From Dietzia sp. B32 (GTDB lineage: Bacteria > Actinomycetota > Actinomycetes > Mycobacteriales > Mycobacteriaceae): a stretch of 64,000 nt of DNA. A program made the position numbers and the translations under genes. The notes below the pieces were generated by a model. It saw only the letters and a list, made by a program, of their open reading frames with translations, did no database searches and was not told the origin of the DNA. Shown here piece after piece: positions 61,815 through 64,000 of this stretch; position 1 is the first letter of the stretch, and each line of letters opens with the position of its first letter. The DNA lies in the NCBI RefSeq assembly GCF_024732245.1, contig NZ_CP093845.1, positions 1,364,001 to 1,428,000 of the forward strand. Direction: 5' to 3'.

Positions 61815-63127
61815 CGGGACTCCTCGGGGGAAGCGGCGCCCGGCGCCGACGAATCGGGATCAGGTTCGGCGACGCCGGTGGTGGCGGGCCGGTCGGAGGT
61901 GGCGGCGCTCGTCGTCGTCGTTGTCGTCGTCGTTGTCGTTGTCATTGCGGGGGTGTCCTTCGCCCGCCGACGCCGCATCACGAACAGCGACGCCAGGCCA
62001 CCGGGCAGGAACCCCACCACCACGATGAACAAGATCCCCTGCAGGTAGGTCCACTGCGACGGGTAGGCCTCGGAGAACGCGGTCTGCGCCCACGCCACCC
62101 CGATCGCGCCGAGCACCGGGCCGAGCAGGGTGGCGCGGCCGCCGATCGCGACGCCGATGAGGAACGCGATCGAGGGCGCGATACCGATCGCCGACGGCGA
62201 GATGATCCCGACGATCGGCACGAACAGCGCCCCGGCGAGCCCCGCGGCGAAGGCGGCCACGGCGTAGGCGAACGACTTGACCATCGCCGGGTCGTAGCCG
62301 AGGAACCGCACGCGCTCCTCCTGGTCACGGACGGCCACGAGCAGCTCGCCGAACCGGGAGTTCATGAGCTGGCGCACCAGCAGCACCACCAGGAGCAGCG
62401 CGCCGCCGGCGAGGAAGTACAGCATCCGCCGGTTGGCAGGGTCGGACAGCGCGAACCCGAAGAACCCGGTGAAGCGGTTGAGCCCGTTGGACCCGCCCAG
62501 CTCCGGCCGGCTCACGAGGAAGATCGCGGCGGCCGCGGCCAGGGCCTGCGAGAGGATCGCGAAGTAGGCGCCCTTGACCTTGCGGTTGAACACCAGGTAG
62601 CCGAACCCGAACGCCAGCAGCGGCGGCACCAGCAGGATCACCGCGAGCGTGAACCCGGGCGAGGCGAACGGCACCCAGTACCCGGGCAGCGCGCGCATCC
62701 CGGCGATCTGCATGAAGTCGGGCAGTGCGTCGGCGCCGCCGCGGTCGCGGGCGTCGGAGATCTTGAGGAACATCGCCATCGCGTACGCGCCCACGCCGAA
62801 GTACACGCCCTGGCCCAGGGTGAGCATGCCGCCGCGCCCCCACGCCAGACCGATGCCGCTGGCGACGATCGCGTAGCAGAAGAACTTGGCCAGCAGGCTC
62901 AGGCGGAAATCGGACAGCAGCGCGGGCGCGAGGCCGAAGATGATCAGCGCGGCCACCGCGAGCGCGGCCCAGAACGTCCACCGTGGCCGCTCGGCGTCGC
63001 CGGTGAGCAGGCGCCGGGCGCGGGTGCGCCGGGGCGGCGCGGCGGCGGGATCGGCGGCGGTGGTGGCAGCGGAGTCGGCGGAGTCGGCGCCGCCAGCCGC
63101 TCGGGTGACGGAGATGGTCTTGGTCAT
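61811..63127 (-). CDS. urtC: Urea ABC transporter permease UrtC
   Basis: 438 residues, longer than the usual 360-390 because of N- and C-terminal low-complexity extensions. The permease core has about ten spans (GIGLAWGRGGMLTLGQGVYF is the family hallmark; PSIAFLIGVAIGGRATLLGP). The C-terminal tail contains a run of eleven Thr residues (61910-61942) followed by Ser/Ala/Pro-rich text. ATG overlaps the urtB stop. Confidence 0.92.
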   Translation of the reverse strand: MTKTISVTRAAGGADSADSAATTAADPAAAPPRRTRARRLLTGDAERPRWTFWAALAVAALIIFGLAPALLSDFRLSLLAKFFCYAIVASGIGLAWGRGGMLTLGQGVYFGVGAYAMAMFLKISDARDRGGADALPDFMQIAGMRALPGYWVPFASPGFTLAVILLVPPLLAFGFGYLVFNRKVKGAYFAILSQALAAAAAIFLVSRPELGGSNGLNRFTGFFGFALSDPANRRMLYFLAGGALLLVVLLVRQLMNSRFGELLVAVRDQEERVRFLGYDPAMVKSFAYAVAAFAAGLAGALFVPIVGIISPSAIGIAPSIAFLIGVAIGGRATLLGPVLGAIGVAWAQTAFSEAYPSQWTYLQGILFIVVVGFLPGGLASLFVMRRRRAKDTPAMTTTTTTTTTTTSAATSDRPATTGVAEPDPDSSAPGAASPEESR

Positions 63128-64000
63128 GCCAGGCTCCTGGTCTTGACGGCGAACAGGCCCTGCGGGCGCACCTGCAGGAAGATGATGATGGCGACAAAGA
63201 CGAGCACCTTGGCCACCGACGCGGTGGTGGAGTACTCGAAGAACGAGTGCAGGACCCCGAGCGCGAACGCCGCGATCACGGCGCCCCGCAGCTGGCCGAG
63301 GCCTCCCACGACCACCACGAGGAACGCGTCGATGAGGTACGACTGGCCGATCGTGGGGCTGGTCGAGCCGATGAGCGTGAGCGCCACCCCGGCGACGCCG
63401 GCCAGGCCGGAGCCGATGAAGAAGGTGGTGATGTCGGTACGGCGGGAGCTGATGCCCGACGACTCGGCGAGGTCACGGTTGAGCGTGACCGCACGGATGC
63501 GGCGGCCCATGGGCGTAAACTTCATTGCGGCCATGACCGCGGCGACGCAGGTGATCGCCAGGACGAAGATGAACACGCGAGTCAGCGGCACCGACGCGCC
63601 GAGCAGTTCGACACTGCCGCGCAGGAACTCCGGCACCGCCACGTTGACGGCCGGGGCGCCCCAGATGTCGCGGGCGATCTGCTGCAGGACCAGGCCCACA
63701 CCGAACGTCACGAGCAGAGTGTCGAGTGGACGGGCGTAGAGACGCCTGATGAGCGTCACCTCGAGCAGCACGCCGAGCAGGCCGCCGACGACGAAACCCA
63801 GAACCAGGGACAGCAGCAGGCTCATCCCGGAGGCGGCGGTGATCTGCTGGACGACGTAGGCGGTGTAGCAGCCGGCCATGATGAACTCGCCGTGGGCCAT
63901 GTTGATGACGCCCATCTGGCCGAACGTCAGGCTCAGGCCGAGGGCGGCGAGCAGGAGGATGGAGCCGATGCTCAATCCGGTCGCGAGTTGTCCGATGAGG
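63124..64000 (-). CDS. urtB: Urea ABC transporter permease UrtB (5' end outside window)
   Basis: The frame is open to the window edge (LIGQLATG before LSIGSILLLAALGLSLTFGQ), so only the first few residues are missing. GQMGVINMAHGEFIMAGCYT is the typical UrtB/LivH signature. C-terminal spans end in VLVFVAIIIFLQVRPQGLFA. urtA would be expected just beyond the window. Confidence 0.92.
   Translation of the reverse strand, partial: LIGQLATGLSIGSILLLAALGLSLTFGQMGVINMAHGEFIMAGCYTAYVVQQITAASGMSLLLSLVLGFVVGGLLGVLLEVTLIRRLYARPLDTLLVTFGVGLVLQQIARDIWGAPAVNVAVPEFLRGSVELLGASVPLTRVFIFVLAITCVAAVMAAMKFTPMGRRIRAVTLNRDLAESSGISSRRTDITTFFIGSGLAGVAGVALTLIGSTSPTIGQSYLIDAFLVVVVGGLGQLRGAVIAAFALGVLHSFFEYSTTASVAKVLVFVAIIIFLQVRPQGLFAVKTRSLA

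Overview
The window is chromosomal DNA from a high-GC actinobacterium. Operons with ATGA/GTGA overlaps, a single-polypeptide Wzz/tyrosine kinase, Ku plus a three-domain LigD, a SipW-type secretion trio of the kind seen in rhodococci, and a CaiB/BVMO/acyl-CoA catabolic cluster point to the Mycobacteriales. Dietzia, Rhodococcus or Gordonia are plausible; the genus is an inference.

Positions 1-26.1 kb form a surface-polysaccharide (Wzx/Wzy-type) island that is visibly more AT-rich than the rest and broken up by transposon debris. Left arm (+ strand): the end of a WbuB-like glycosyltransferase, a GNAT acetyltransferase and capE-capF-capG for UDP-N-acetyl-L-fucosamine. Between 4.7 and 10.4 kb lies a graveyard of nested IS elements (IS3, two IS21 types, IS256, ISL3), in which only the IS256 transposase is intact. 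Right arm (- strand): Wzz/BY-kinase, a full-length FlaA1/CapD-like dehydratase, a small ORF, three GT4 glycosyltransferases, the Wzx-like flippase and a UDP-sugar dehydrogenase. An IS481 relic, a Wzy/ligase-like membrane protein, an IS3 relic and a hexapeptide acetyltransferase follow. Two equal-length YdcF/SanA-like paralogs (21.9 and 26.2 kb) and a 3'-end scrap of a third copy bracket the far end, which suggests segment exchange at that locus.

From 26.2 to 64 kb the DNA is GC-rich, core-like genome: a Ku gene fragment, an alpha/beta hydrolase, an M20 amidohydrolase, a frameshifted PH-domain gene, Ku, a TauE-like exporter, cyanase with a formate/nitrite-type channel, an MDR oxidoreductase, LigD (NHEJ with Ku), the SipW signal peptidase with two exported substrates, a DUF6328-like membrane gene and a DUF4287-like gene. 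A regulon-like cluster follows (CoA transferase, Baeyer-Villiger monooxygenase, acyl-CoA ligase, TetR, Fe-alcohol dehydrogenase). Next are an acyl-CoA synthetase/SSS symporter/small membrane protein operon, divergent from an enoyl-CoA hydratase and a GAF-PucR regulator. The window ends with an EcsC-like gene and the urea ABC transporter genes urtB(partial)-C-D-E.

The least explained features are intergenic. One is a family of GGTTCGGC...(GTC)n elements, all in the same orientation. Another is a family of near-perfect hairpins (ACCTGGGGTGCCCTG...CAGGGCACCCCAGGT type) that occur in pairs around single membrane-associated genes. There are also two palindromic operator types repeated upstream of separate catabolic operons. 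No tRNA, rRNA or CRISPR array was seen.
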